Shown piece by piece: positions 13,693 through 27,900 of a stretch of DNA of 64,000 nucleotides. The stretch spans positions 141,188 through 205,187 of the forward strand of contig NW_019775404.1 of assembly GCF_001039355.2 (NCBI RefSeq), written 5' to 3'. This stretch comes from Lingula anatina (Eukaryota > Brachiopoda > Lingulata > Lingulida > Lingulidae). The notes under the pieces were generated by a model that did not search any database, was not told the origin of the DNA, and worked only from the letters and a program-made list of their open reading frames with translations. The position numbers and the translations under genes were made by a program. Position 1 is the first letter of the stretch, and each line of letters opens with the position of its first letter.

Positions 13693-16600
13693 ATGCAAGT
13701 ACATTGTAGCTTTCCCTGAAACGTCAAGATTTTGCTGTCAGTTTAGAAAGTGCCGCATTTTCTGAAATCATTGCCAATAACATTAATCTTAGCTGAATTG
13801 ATACATGTCATGCGGCCATTGGGGAGCCACTAGTTTTCATCTAGACTGACTTATTGCTATGGCATTTCGGGTTTCCGAAGATTGTATCGGTTCAGAGTGT
13901 TCATGTAAGAAAAGAGATGGCAGTTGGGTTATTGTTTCCTGGTCTGTGATAGACACAATAATATAACGAGAGATGCGCAATGAGTCAGAACTTAAATACC
14001 ATTCTAGCTGTTTGTTCTGTTAAAATGACCTTTTCGCTATTATTGTTTTAACCAAATGCCTTCCCCAGACGAGACTCTCTCATAAAATACCGCAGCAAAT
14101 TTATTCAGAAACCTTAATTAGCAGAAGACGCAATGATAATATTTCAGAGGTTGCAAACTGAAGTGTTTTATTATTAATTTGATGGTTTCAAGCCAATAAA
14201 AATGATATATATAGTGATATATAAACAGAAATCTTTGCTGTGGTTAACCGTAATTTGTAGACATCCATTACATTGCCTTCAATAGAGCTCGTTGTTTATA
14301 CATGTACACGGAGAATATTGCAACACCTGCTTAAATCCCATATACAACAAGGTGAACCATAATCCAGGTGGAGCGGCCACCAAGAAATCTATTTCACGTT
14401 GAGGTGAATACACGTGCAATAGGCGGATCGCAACATATTGTGGGGATAGTTCTACTATATAGCGAGTTAAACTGTGTGTTTGTAGAGCTCATCAAAGCAA
14501 TAGGCCTACCATCGGTTTACAGTAAGCCACAGCAAAGTGAGCGCTTGCTTCATCAGGTAATATCTTTTTCTATTGTATTTATGTGTATGGATGCTTACGG
14601 AAATAATTTAAAATATCATCATATGTAACAAGTTAATATGACATGTATCTATAGCCTCATTCTACTAGTACATGTAGCTTTGGGGATTTTAAGAACTGTT
14701 TTGAAAAACCTTGTAATTGAATTCGTTTCGAAAGCAAAAATCGAGGTATAAGTGTCACGTTGTCTGTTATTGATATAAACAATGTATGTTCTGAATGTTT
14801 TGAGTGTCTCTGCTCTAGGGTTTAATCAATTACGAACAGTGAAAGAACAAATGCAGCAACCTTTGTTTAGACATTAGCTTGACCTTCAATCCGTCCGAGC
14901 GACGACCTTCACCTTGTAGTGTGTATACATGTATTTACTAAGGCAATAACAATGTAACGTAGACCTACATATTTACTACTGTATTGAATATAGATTTTAA
15001 TACCGGTCTAACATTGGGAAAAAAATATATCCCCATGCCTCCCGAGTTTTGGGGAAAATGAAGAAAAAAAAATGAGGAGGACTTCTGTGCAAGACTAGGT
15101 TCTCGAATAATGGATAATAGAAAATACTGCACCCACTCCAATCCCTTTCTCCCTTTAGTATGCCATCAATCCTACTTGGCACGGATGACTAAATAAGTTA
15201 CATAGGGTCTATTGGCCACCGCGCAACGTGGTGTTTTAACGCCGGTAACCTCTTTTTTACTGCCGAAGTGATTTGCTGTTGGGTTGGCGCAGACGATACT
15301 AATTTAGTTCCTTAATACGTATTTGATTGCCCCACGGTAATCTTGGCAAATATCAAGGATTACTGGGAATCTTTATTCCCACTGACCCCAAAGGAAATAT
15401 TTCCAGTGGCATGTACTTTGTATAGAGGGTTCTTGTCGTCAATAACTTGTGTTTAAAAAAAGAGAAACCCTGTGGTCTAAAAAGGCTTGTTTTATTGCAG
15501 ATATGCCAACTGAATTAGTCGACTATTCTCTCAGGCTTCGCAAAAATAACAATACAAGCTAAAAACAGCAAAGTTGGAAATGATCAAATTACTTATGATT
15601 CACTGTGTATGCTTTATACTGAATAAAACATAAAGAGTACACGCTATTTCCAGTTTTTAAATAGGCATCAACGGCACAAAATAAACAAAGTTAATTATTT
15701 TGTGTATGTCATTGTCGTCTATATAAAGGCCCTATGCTTTTGGGAAGAATATCACAGCACGATTAATCATTTATAAGAATCTGCGAACAAATCATTTTAG
15801 AGACGCGAAAGGCATTTATAATACGTGGCATTGTTTCGTTCAGTTTGTTGTTTGGTATCCATCCAATGAAACCTCCAAAATGACAGTGATCAATACCATG
15901 GAAACAATTGAATTCAACTGGTTAGTATAAACCTGAGACTATGACGTCTAGAATAAAGACTCCTCTACTGGCAAATAAAAAATTAAACCAGCAAAATTAG
16001 CCAAGTTGGCGACTGCTTGCATATCAACGTTTTTTTTCTGACCATCATAAATGTGTAGACTATAAGAATGGTCTTATAACTACATGTATTACACCTCAGA
16101 GAGACATTCGGAAAATCGTCTGGGGCCCCGCTGGAACTTTGCCGTTCAACATCTTCAACATTTACCTGCGTCGAAGCAGCATGTGATATATTTCATTGTT
16201 AATGCTAGTGTCGTGCGTCGGCCTTAATGTAATAATTACCTAGCAAATCGAATCATCTTATGCAAGACATCGGTAAAAACATGCCTTTATTTACACTGTC
16301 TGTGTGTGAGTGAACATTGATTCCGTGGGAGGATGGTTACTTGGGGTGCTTTGTAACACATTAGCGTACATGATCAATGGAATCCTGTCATATTCGGCTT
16401 AAGTGGCCGGTATATCTAATAAGAAATCAAGTAAAGTTTTAACGGATCAGAGGACGAGAGAGGGATAATGACAAGTTGATGAGGCTGATAGGAGTGTGTT
16501 GAGTTTTCACCGCGAGAGAAGCAAACAATCAATCTTATGTCCAAGAGCAGAAACATCTCCCGGCTGATGATGTCAAGGAATCATCTGTAGTCATAAATAA

Positions 16601-16700
16601 GCAGAGATAATTCTGTGCCGAAACCTACATTAGTCTACAAAGATATATTCAGCATATATGCGTTGTCGATATTCAGCAACAGTCGGCATATAGCTAGTGT

Positions 16701-16987
16701 AGGCCTAAGCCACGTTGGCCTATGTATGAAAGAAGATACGGTGCTTTACGGTAAGTAGTTTGAGTAGTCCAACTGCTTGAAGGTAATGTGTAAGGCATTT
16801 TTTACCAACAACAAACAACATAGCATTTGCTGTGGTGATTACTNAGGCCTAAGTCACGTTGGCCTATGTATGAAAGAAGATACGGTGCTTTACGGTAAGT
16901 AGTTTGAGTAGTCCAACTGCTTGAAGGTAATGTGTAAGGCATTTTTTACCAACAACAAACAACATAGCATTTGCTGTGGTGATTACT
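16701..16987. repeat. 143-bp duplication joined through a single N (probable assembly artefact)
   Basis: Copy one (16701-16843) and copy two (16845-16987) are both 143 bp. They differ at only one base that I can see (AAGCCACG against AAGTCACG) and are separated by the window's only ambiguous base, N at 16844. Two contig ends that overlap but were abutted with a placeholder N would give exactly this picture. A true tandem duplication would not normally have an unresolved base at the joint. Confidence 0.85.
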
Positions 16988-19842
16988 GGATATGAGAACC
17001 ATGGGCTAATCGGCTGACGTCGTTCTGCATATAGTAGACCAGAATAGTAAGAGAAAGGTTATGTCGAGCAGAGAGTACAGAAACTGGCTTTTTCACGCGA
17101 ACGCGCTTGGCATTGGTATTGATATTGAGTGCAATTGGGTGATATAAAATAACATAGACTTTAATCTAAAATGAGCACTTATAAAAGATACTGTGTAATA
17201 AGGCCGTTTTGGGTTTTTTTTTGATTTGGGAACAACCCAGGCCACGCGGACTATACATACATACATAGGTTACATTCCATGCGTCAAAGAATAAGAAGGG
17301 TAATAAACCTTGTACAGAAAAAATATCTTGACCTGACGTTTGTATAAAGAAATAGATTGGCCCGGAATGATGTAGGCCCGCTTTATGCTTTTGGCCTTGT
17401 TTGACTGTAGGATGGGATATTCTATAGTGTAAATTCGCTGCAAAAATCCATACAAATAGTTTTATGAATTATAGATATCTTGCTTTAACTGTGCACACCT
17501 GGATATATTAACGATCTTCTGAATTACTAGGAAGCCATAGAAAATGATGTTCCATTAGGATTCCTGTACTGAGCTTTCAGTCACGATGTTATCTACTTTG
17601 CCATATTCTGTTTCAAAGTATAGCAGCCAAGTGTTTTACCTGGTGTTGCCCTGAAGAGTGTATTTTCATACCCAATGTATGTATGTGTGCCTGCAGGCGT
17701 TTGCGTGTGTCGTCCTACATAATATGAATCATGCACTAACTTACGCACACACGCGCGCAATTGTTCAGCAGCAACATAACTATTGCAGCAAACTGATAGT
17801 GATGTCATTCCGCCGACAAAAAAGAAAAAGGATCTGTGTCACATGTTTTAGGTTAACACAAAATCCGTAATCAGTTGATATCTGAAACTGTGTCTTGGAA
17901 GGTACATATCTGCAGGACAACATTCATCTGGATCAGCTTTGCAGATCGATATCAGTGCTATTCTTGGTGACTAGACTTGCTGTCAATTAGACTTGTCTAT
18001 TTGAAACGAGACGAGAACATTTTTTTTTCTTATTTTATTTTCATTTTTTAATTTTTTGTAACTGTAGTGTGTGCTTGCGTTTGTGTGTGTATGTGTGTGC
18101 GTGCGTTAGAGACAGGTATATACAAACCCCCTCCCTTCCCCCCCCCCCACGATCTGCAATTGATAATTGTTATTAATGAGAAAAATACGTAGTTTGTCAA
18201 AGATGTCATAATTTGACCTTGAAATTCTGCGCAGTTTTCGTATACAGCTGTACAAGGCATACAGCTTTTCCTTACGCACTCATACATGGATCTACCGTAC
18301 ACGATGCCATTTGCATTGTGTGTGTCCTATTACTCCCAACCTTTTAAATATTTTTTAGAGTATGTTATTTACATTGAGGAAAGTTTCACATTTGTACCCA
18401 TCATCTGCATGTATGCACTGGTCTGGCTAATGCCTACACGTTTCTTTTATCTGTTTCAAATTCAGCTGAAAGTGCGCATACAACATACTTGTAAAGATAA
18501 TGAATAATATTTAATACTGGATCTTATGTTGAAACGGAGATCATGATGTTATGACTTAATCACAAGGTCTTCTTCGGGTGAAATGATACAGAATTAATTT
18601 TTTCATTTTCTTTGTATAATATAACTGGACGAATCAAAACTTTCACTTTGACACACATGTAGTGCGCAGGATTCGTAAAGCGGCTGTTAATTGAAGTATA
18701 TTTAATTACTTTTATCTACAGTTAATTGTTTTGGATTCGTTAACACCACGATGTTCTATGATGCGGAATATCACGGATCAAATGGCGAATTGCTCTTAAC
18801 GAGCCCTGGGTATAGCGCACGCTCTCCTGTTTCTGTTTGGCTGGTTTTTCTAACGATGAAAAGGCTGGGTGCAAATATTCAGTCTATCACCCTCTGTGTG
18901 TGACTAAAGTGAATTTCCGGTCGCTGTTTTACATTTAAAAAACCAATTATGCAAGAAATATCTTACATGGCTGATAACTTCTCCCCAGTGTATATTATGA
19001 AAGCTGTATGAACTCATTTGTTTAAGATGATACATAATTCCAGTGATGCCGAGGCAGTTTGCATGGATGTAGTCCTTCATAATGGAATCCTTCCTCCAAA
19101 CATTTTATTTATTGTCTAATGTTACAGTTACGCCGTGCTGCAGGGTGCAAGACACAGGGAACATTGAGCGTTGGGTGGCATTTCTTACTGTATTGGATTG
19201 AACTATGCAGTCAATGCCACCTGGATATCAGCGACAGTTTCAACCAATCCACAGCTACAGCTTATCATTGATGACAGTGACGCACAATAACTGGCTATTA
19301 CTGGAAGCATAGGGAACATGAGTGAAAAAAAACTATTTTTTATTTCACCGTGGAATGCTTTCTGACAACAGCATTTATGAAGGTGCAACGGGGAAGGAGA
19401 AGTCGATACTATTGACAATTCACAAACCCTTGAGGGTTCTCACATTTACCAAAACCACAGACTATTTCACGATGCGTTGTTCACGATTATGATATTGCCT
19501 CAGTGGTTGTTGCAGTTTGATGATGCTCTGTGAAATCGACAATTAGAGTTAGTTAAAACGATGGCTCGTAGCAACGCTCGTGCTTGACGATCTGTTCTTT
19601 GGAGAGCTGGGGATTAATACATACTGTACTTTAAACAATGTTTGTATTCCGAAAGCAGGACTCCTGCTAAGAGGACTGTGTTGCTGTTGGCATAATGATT
19701 TTGCAATGCACTTCCTCCAGGATTTGCTGATTCATTATTACCGAACGCAGAGAGCCGTAAAAGCCCACTCATCGCCAGATAAATACACGGCAGGGGTATA
19801 TCTAGAACGCTAACATCAGGACGTACAGCTCCCGCTAAAAGG

Positions 19843-22800
19843 ATGAAGGGAACCACGGGTGTATCAAAACCAGCGCAGGTAGTGCTCCTGCTCAAGAAAA
19901 TATGGTTGCTTCAGAAGCGCAAACCCTGGGTGACGCTGTTTGAAATCGTCTTCCCTGTGTTCTTTGCGGCTGTTTTATTATTTCTTCGGATGGGGATTGC
20001 CATAGAAAAGAAGGAGAGCACGACCTACAATGGAACAATTCTGTCGGATTATGCATTTCCCGGCTCGGAGACGCATGAAACATTGATTATTGCTTATACG
20101 CCATACACGCGAAAAACAGAAGACATAATGAACAAAGTGACTCGGAAATTTGAACACGCTTTAAATATCACAGGTGAGAAGTCACAAACAGACGCGTTTC
20201 ATACATGCTTGAGTTTCATAGGCCTTCACAAAAGCGACAACTGAAAATATGCTCAGCCACACTGTTTCTTTAAACATAGGTAATATAAAGCTAATTCAGT
20301 CACATTTTTTCGTTATCAAATATCATTGTCGATATTATGAATAATAGAAATAAGATTGATTGTCATTTTTTTGGTCAAATAATTCATTAGCGACACAAAA
20401 TGCATTACTTAGGCAAATCTTCAAAAGATTCTGATCATCGCTCATAGTCTGCTATAGATTACAATAACTAGAGGATCCGTAATATTCACAAATTAAAAAT
20501 TGGAATTAATGATTTTACAGCTATTCCTTTCAATTCTGAGGATGAAATGCTAGACTTTGTAACAAAACAGAACCGCACAAACTGCAGTATTCTCGGCGGA
20601 ATTGCATTTCTCATGCTGACAAAAGAAGGGAAGTCGAACCAAAGCAAATTGTTCCCAGAAGTAATAAGTTACAAGATCCGTTTAAAGTCGACGGCAGACA
20701 AACCGTGGAAGACGACTGAGCGTTTTCCATTTGTCAATACTTTGAGACCGAGAGCCTCAGACTCGCCTCCAGGTGAGTATTTTAATGATGTCCTTACATT
20801 TCACACCACACCCTTAATATACACTTGTATTGCTTCAGCCTTACTAAGAATACTGTGTTCCTGCTAAATGTTATACAATAGATTTGCAATGCAGTCGAAT
20901 ACATTTTTCATTTTTTCTCTTTTTAATAACCAAAACCTTATTTCAGACTACTGGCAAACTGGTTTCATTACCCTGCAGTATGCGCTGGACATAAGTATCA
21001 TAGAAGCAGTGCAAAAGAACGCTACTGCGTTTTTAACCAACCTGACAACAACCCTAAAACGCATGCCCCATGCTTTCTATTCCCATGACGTCTTTGTCAA
21101 CATGATCGAATCTCGATTAGCGCTGTTCATCGTCTTCAGTTTATTATTCAACACGTTTCACATCACCAGAGCAGTGGTATACGAAAAAGAGAAATTGCTG
21201 AAGGTAAGGATAATTAAAATAATCAGCAATTATAATACAAATGGTTCATATCGAAAAATGTAGAGAAAATTACTAAGTTACTTGTAGAAGAGACGTGCCA
21301 GAAATACCATGCGATCAATCCCAAAGGAAAAGACTATTTAGACAGAGATATTAATTGCTAGACTGGATTCTTTGATCTAAGACTTATATCATATAGGTCG
21401 GATATTGCAATCTCTCCAGGTCAGTTTAATTAGATAAATATGACTTAATTGACCTGCTCTTAATTGCACATTCGCTCTGGAATTCATTGGCGTGTGTTTG
21501 ATTCTAATTGCCACTCTCCCAGGATGACGGCAGATCGATTGAATAATTCCTTAGCTAAATCTCAGGCCTTTGTAGCAAAAAAAAAAAAGCATTCATATTT
21601 TTTAGAAATACGATTAGTTACAGGATTTTGAAAGAAAAAAATTTATCAATCTAGATATTTTCTACAATTTTAATTGCAATATATTCAGTTGGCTGTTTGT
21701 TACATTAATTATTAACTGAAGTTTAACGCACTTCGTATATATATATATGTACAAAGTATGAAGGCAGTATGAATACCTCGCATTTGTTATGTAATCTTAT
21801 TATACGTGAATATGGGCTTTACTTTCAATCGATATATTTTCTTTAAATTATCCTCCATTTTAGGTCTGATCTATGATTTTATATGTCAAAGGCAGTTTGC
21901 CTACCTCGTGCATGGACTTGAGTTCCACATTATTCCATACACTGACTTTATTTGCAATGGGGATATTTACTCAGATCATTCTCCTTTGTAGGATTGCCTA
22001 AATATGGTGGGTGTCAGCTCTACCCTCCAGTGGCTCTCCTGGTTCATCAAGGATTTCGTCTATTACGCCATCATAATGGGTATATTGACTGCTCTCTTCA
22101 AGCTAGACGCAGGGGATGTTAGTATTCTGACCAAAACCTCCGGTATCTTAACTTACCTGCTGTTGGTACTGTATGGCATAGCAACCACCTGGTTTTGTTT
22201 TGCCGCCAGTGCTTTTTTTCAGAAAGGTAATGGACTTTTTAATGACATGCTTTACATGCGTGCTTATTTGTGCGCTCATATAATAACTGAGTTGCGCGAT
22301 GTGGAAGGAACGTGTTTTGAATAATGCCTTACCTATCTTTCAGAACGCTGTTAGTACGCAGTCATTGTCAAGAGTGTCACAAGCGCTTAATGTGTTTGGG
22401 AACTGTATTAAGCGCAATAGTTTTATCAAATAATGCCAATTGGCACTTTGTGAAAAGTGCATTTAGACTAAGGTCTCTTATCATTTTCAGAATAAAACTT
22501 ATTGTGGGATGTGAACTCGTTTGAGAACGTTTCGACCATTGTGGGATGTGAACTCGTTTGAGAACGTTTCGACCTAATTGAATTCTTATTGATATCGTAA
22601 TGCTCCTTACTTTTATTACTGTTGCACCTGCTAGTAGCCTATATGCGTAGAAAGGATGATTATCAAAGCCTGTGTGACTGATGAAATTAGGAGAGTTCTG
22701 CACATCGGGTCCCATTTTAAGATTATAGAATATGAATTATAAAAATTTGCGTATTGATTTTATAATGGTATTTTCAGCCGATGTGGCCGCCATCATCACA

Positions 22801-24905
22801 AGCATTGTCTTCCTGCTGACCTATGTCCCGTACATCTATATTGAGCATGCTCGCAGTTATGACACCATGACGACAACTGAGAAGTTCGCTGCATGCTTGC
22901 TACCTAATATTGCTCTTGCCTTTGGAACCAAAATAATTGGATTGCACGAAGCAGCTGGTAAGAACTAAGGACACTTGTGACACTTTGAGTTTGTTGACCC
23001 CATATGGCTCAGGGCGTGCCCTGATATATGTATTTAAATGAAGTTTTATTGCCACATTTGCTTGTAAAGTGTAAAGTTCATATTATGCAAAGGAATATAT
23101 TCATTTATTGTTTTCAAATTATTGTAGAGTTTTCAAATAGAAAATGAAAGACAAAAATACAAAACTTATCATAGTAATAAAATGCATTAGTACGAAAACA
23201 AAGAAGTAGACAAAATTAAGATCAAATACAAAGTATAGATGGAAAGAAGAAAGATATAACTGGCTTTAATCAGGAGATAATTTTTAGGCGAGGGTGCGGA
23301 CTGGACGAATTTCTACAAGCCGGCGGTAGAAGATGACAATTTCACCCTCCTGCACGTGATGCTGATGTTCCTGGTGGATAGTTTGATCTTAATAGTGGTC
23401 ACGTGGTACCTGGGTGAGGTCACACCAGGCCCCTACGGCAGGGCTCACCCTTGGTATTTCCCATTTACGGTACGTAGACCCAAAATTTTGTGACGTGTCA
23501 AACAATGATTTATGGCAGGGCCATGGCCTTAATTAGTTAATATATGGAATTATGTATGCAGTATTTTTCTTGGAAAAACCTTATTGACGACCTAAACTAA
23601 TTTCTGGGCAATTTCCAAGGCAGGTCCCCAGGCTTGGGTCGATTTTCCGCTGAAATATCTCATCTTGCATAAATTTTTATTCCCATTACGCATAATCCAA
23701 TAGAGTCGCGGTTGTTTAAAATGATCCTTTTGGATACCTCAGGGTATTGTCATAACTTCAGCGTGGTGAGTTGAAATGATTATGATTATGATTATGCTCC
23801 ATGTCAATCCAGGTTACATATTGGCGAAGTGACCCAAGTGGCAAAGACAGTGCAAGAGCAACAGACTATATGATCACGGAGAAAGAGTCGCAATTCTTTG
23901 AAGATGTGGCTGAGGAACAAGTTCCAGAAATAGTCATAAAAAAGCTCACCAAGGTAGATGAGTCAAAATACCTTGCTTTTAAAGAAAGATGAGTTGTACT
24001 GAATTTACTAAGTTACGGAGTAATTTACTGTAACAACAACAAAAAAAACACAGTTAGTTAGACATTGTACCCCTACATGTATCTTTACGACAAAAGACAA
24101 AAGAATCATACTAAGCATTTTCCACAACTGATTTATGTAAATAGTTTTATTTCACTTTAATTGGGGTTTGAAGAAAAAAATTTCAAGCTGTATCTATATT
24201 GTACACATCAAATTTTTAAATGAAAATTTTTTCATCCCTGACTGGTTTTTATATTTATTATTTTAGAATTTTGGGAAGAAGGCGGCCCTTTCCGGAGTGA
24301 ATATTACAATATACGCTAACGAAATCTTTGTACTGTATGGCAAAGCCAAGGCAGGGAAATCGATACTTCTTTCTATAATCACTGGTGAGTATGATCTTTT
24401 GCCGACAGGACTGCCAAAATTAATACTGCCAACAAGTGAATCTTAACGTTCTTAACTGGTACTGTTATACTATGAATTCTGCAGTAGTCAATACAGGCGT
24501 AAATGTTTTATTGACGTGAAATTACATGTATTTAAAATCAGCGTAAGAAGTATTATGCAAACTCTTCATAGGCATAGCTGAATGTTGCAAGATATGCAGT
24601 TCCACAGTTTATCAAACAGCAAAGCAATTGTATACGTCACTGCAAGAACACAGGTCCATGTTGAATTATTTATCAACCTAATATTACAAGTTCGGGCGTT
24701 AATGAAATATAAGTATGAAATTAATCCACTTATTTTATCCCCGTTGCAGGAAGAATGCAGCCAAGTTCTGGCAGTGCTATTTTCGAGAAATATGACGTCA
24801 CAAAGAACATGAACGCCATACGTCCAAAGCTTGGCTTCTGTCCACAAAAGAACGTGTTGTTTGACGATATGACAGTATGGGAACACATGAAATTGTTTAC
24901 CAAGG

Positions 24906-24944
<39 letters not shown>

Positions 24945-27900
24945 CCTCCAGTAAATAGTATGCTCTTGATTACTTGAAATTATGTCCAATGAAAAGAGCT
25001 TAGTCTTTAACATCAAGTTCAGTCGCTGGTCTCTGGTATCATTACGAACTTTTCTTTAAAATCAGACATAAATTTTTTTTCGTTCAGTTAAAAGGATTAC
25101 CAAAGAAACAGATAGTTGCCGAGGCAGAGAGATGGATGATTTTGCTCAATTTGGCACCAGAACGCAATACCAAGGCCAGCAAACTCCCCGATTCTCTGAA
25201 AAGGAGATTATGCATGGCTGTTGCTCTTCTTGGTGATAGCAAGGTATGATGCAGTGCTGGCAGCTGATGATATACACGAGACTCGCTAGAGATTTGATAC
25301 AAGCGCCAGAAGCCGATAAGGGTTTTAATTAGCAAATAATGTAATTGTAGGCTATAGGGCCCGCGAGATTCTTAAAACGAATTTATGCATAAAACATGAA
25401 GCTTTCTACATAGAATTCGCACAGAGTACCTTTGCGATTTTAAAACACGGTTCTCTTTACCGTGATGTGGCAATTGGAAACGATTGTATCAAATTTATGA
25501 TGTTTGGTACTGTACTTTGATAATTTCACTTCTAATGCCAGTGCTACTGTACATTTATTTTCCATCAATTACCTGAAAATCATGATTGCAGTTTTTAATA
25601 TTGGACCACTTCACTACGGGTCTGGATCCGTGCGAAAGAAGAAAGGCCTGGGACGTCCTCAGAAGCGCCAAGCACGGCCGCACCATCATCATTGCCACTG
25701 ACGATATTGAGGAGGCGGAGGCTCTGGGGGACAGAATCGCCTTCATGATGGGTGGGCGAGTCCGTTGTTGCGGAAGTGCAGACTTTATTAACAATTGTTA
25801 TGGTTAGTTTGATGTCTGTACTAAATCCCTTTCATGCCATTAAAACTTGCCTGGTTTGGAGGAAATTATTGTTCCCTCCAGGACGTAGAACCTGGTGCAC
25901 TATAAATCAAATTAGGAAATAGTATGCAATTGTATTCATACATGTAATCTTTAACGTGTTCCAAATCATGACCTATTTTGTTCCTTACTCAGAGGTCTCT
26001 TAAGTTGAATTTAATGTTCCAGGAATCGGTTACCAAATACAGGTCAGCAAAGACATCCAGTGTCGTATAGAAGATACGTCGTCGCTAATCAAATCACATG
26101 TTCCTAATTCGCATCTTAAGTGTGAGTCACCGACGCGGGCAACGTTTCTTATACCGAAAGATAATGGTAAATTTGAAGCATTGTTTCAAGACCTTGATGA
26201 CCACAAACCTTCCTTAGGAGTTGGCACATATGATGTAGGGATGAACACAATGGAAGAAGTGTATGAGAGGTATAGGTCTTCCATCTCGAATTATGATCGT
26301 ATGATGGTGAAGTTATGACCTGTTTTCCATTGGTCTTAAAGTTGTCTTGATTACATTTATATTCTCAACTGATGAGTAAATACTGACGGTGTTGTCAGTT
26401 GTTACTTTGTTTTTTTTTACGTCCGGTATTGTTATTATATTACTCATCAACAATTTCAACCACACAGTAAAGTTGCAAAAGAGAAGAGTTACAAACTGTT
26501 GACGTAAATATGAGGCTATATATTGTCAATTTTCTTTCTACCTGTTTCCCACGTAAATATTCCCAGGCTTGCCGAAGGTGGTCCTGATCTCTTCAAGTCT
26601 GACCCGTCCTACTCGTCCTATCTGTCCACGTCATCCCTGAAACCATCGGAACAGAATGACTCAGAACACGTTATTCTTGAAGGACACGAAAAAGAAGCCA
26701 TTCCTCTTCAGGATCTTGGGAAACAGCCCTTGAGTAAGATATAATAAAAGCTTAGTTTTTGTGCAGTATTGTTATTGTATTGAATGCATTGTGCATGACA
26801 AATATCCATTATAATAAACACGTTCAATTAACGATATAACGGTATATGTAGGTCTACTGCAAAATTACTTCAACGAGTAAGAAAACATACTAGTAGTAGG
26901 AGTGTGTATGTAGAAATCATTTCATGCTAGCGTCGATTTATATTTTCATTTTCTATCCTTCGTAGATTTTGGATTTTTCACACATTTGACTAGAGTCGAT
27001 GTACTTAAATCTACGCAACTTGCCTTTAAGACATACTATTATCACCTTTTTTAGCGTTAGTGCTTCCAGAAGGAAGCATACGTGAAAGTGGAACTGCACT
27101 CTTCGTTCAGCAAGTGGAAAGTCTCTTCATGAAGAGGTTTTTATATTCACAACGAAACCCTGTGTTCACAATTTGTCATATTCTGGTACCGTTATTGGTC
27201 CTTGCCATTGCACTCTCCGTACATGTGGTCAACAGGGACATCCACAACTACGAACCGTTAAACGTTGGCATGGAGACCATGAGCAAGCACGCCAAGGTTG
27301 TGGCCGTTGTTGCTCCCAACGCTACCACTGGTATAGACACTTTTGGTCATGTGTACTCAAGAGAGATCCAGGAACGCGGCATGAGCTTAGTGAACTTTAG
27401 CAGTTTCATGTTAGATTACACTGACCTTGACATTGACTCCGCCATTTTGCAAGAAGTCGAGCAAGTTGGCATCCCAGACTACAACAGACATTATATAGCA
27501 GGTGCAGCATTTGGTCTTGTTGGTAACACTACCTCTTACTCGAAAGAAATGGAAAAAGTGGAACTGGTAACGGCTTATTACGGGGGCGAAGCGTACCACA
27601 GCAGACCAATTTCCATTAACTTTCTGACAAATGCGTTACTAAGAACGATGTCACCCGAAAACCATTCTATCGAGGTGATCAATCACCCCCTGCCTCTATC
27701 TGTTGAGCAAAAATATCAAGAACAACTCGAAATTGCTTACACTGTTGCAGTGATCATAGTCTCCGGTATGGCTATATTCCTTGGCGTTCTCATAAGTCCG
27801 GTCGAGCAAGAAAACATCTCCGGTTTTAAGCATCTTCAGTTCATTAATGGCGCCCGACCTTTGACATTTTGGCTAGGAAACTTTTTGTGGGATCTGATCA

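Larger units (their letters stand above)
1721..19842. other. 18-kb spacer between the two ABCA genes, no supportable gene
   Basis: The open frames here are short, start at arbitrary places, match no family I recognise and are not bounded by coherent splice sites. The longest is 124 codons on the minus strand at 10110-10484. I found no tRNA, rRNA or known microRNA sequence. The spacer contains microsatellites, homopolymer runs (for example T then C runs near 5860-5880 and a C run near 18138), an inverted repeat at 11348-11464 and a duplication at 16701-16987. It presumably also holds the promoter and any untranslated exons of the downstream ABCA gene, which I cannot place. Confidence 0.6.

Noticed and set aside
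20868-20946. Extension of ABCA exon 3 upstream of 20947
   Set aside because: The frame stays open by chance, but the AG at 20945-20946 after a pyrimidine stretch joins in phase to exon 2, and the homologous block starts there.
24566-24943. Minus-strand frame beginning with Arg-Glu repeats
   Set aside because: It is the reverse of the (CT)n microsatellite plus an antisense shadow of an ABCA exon.
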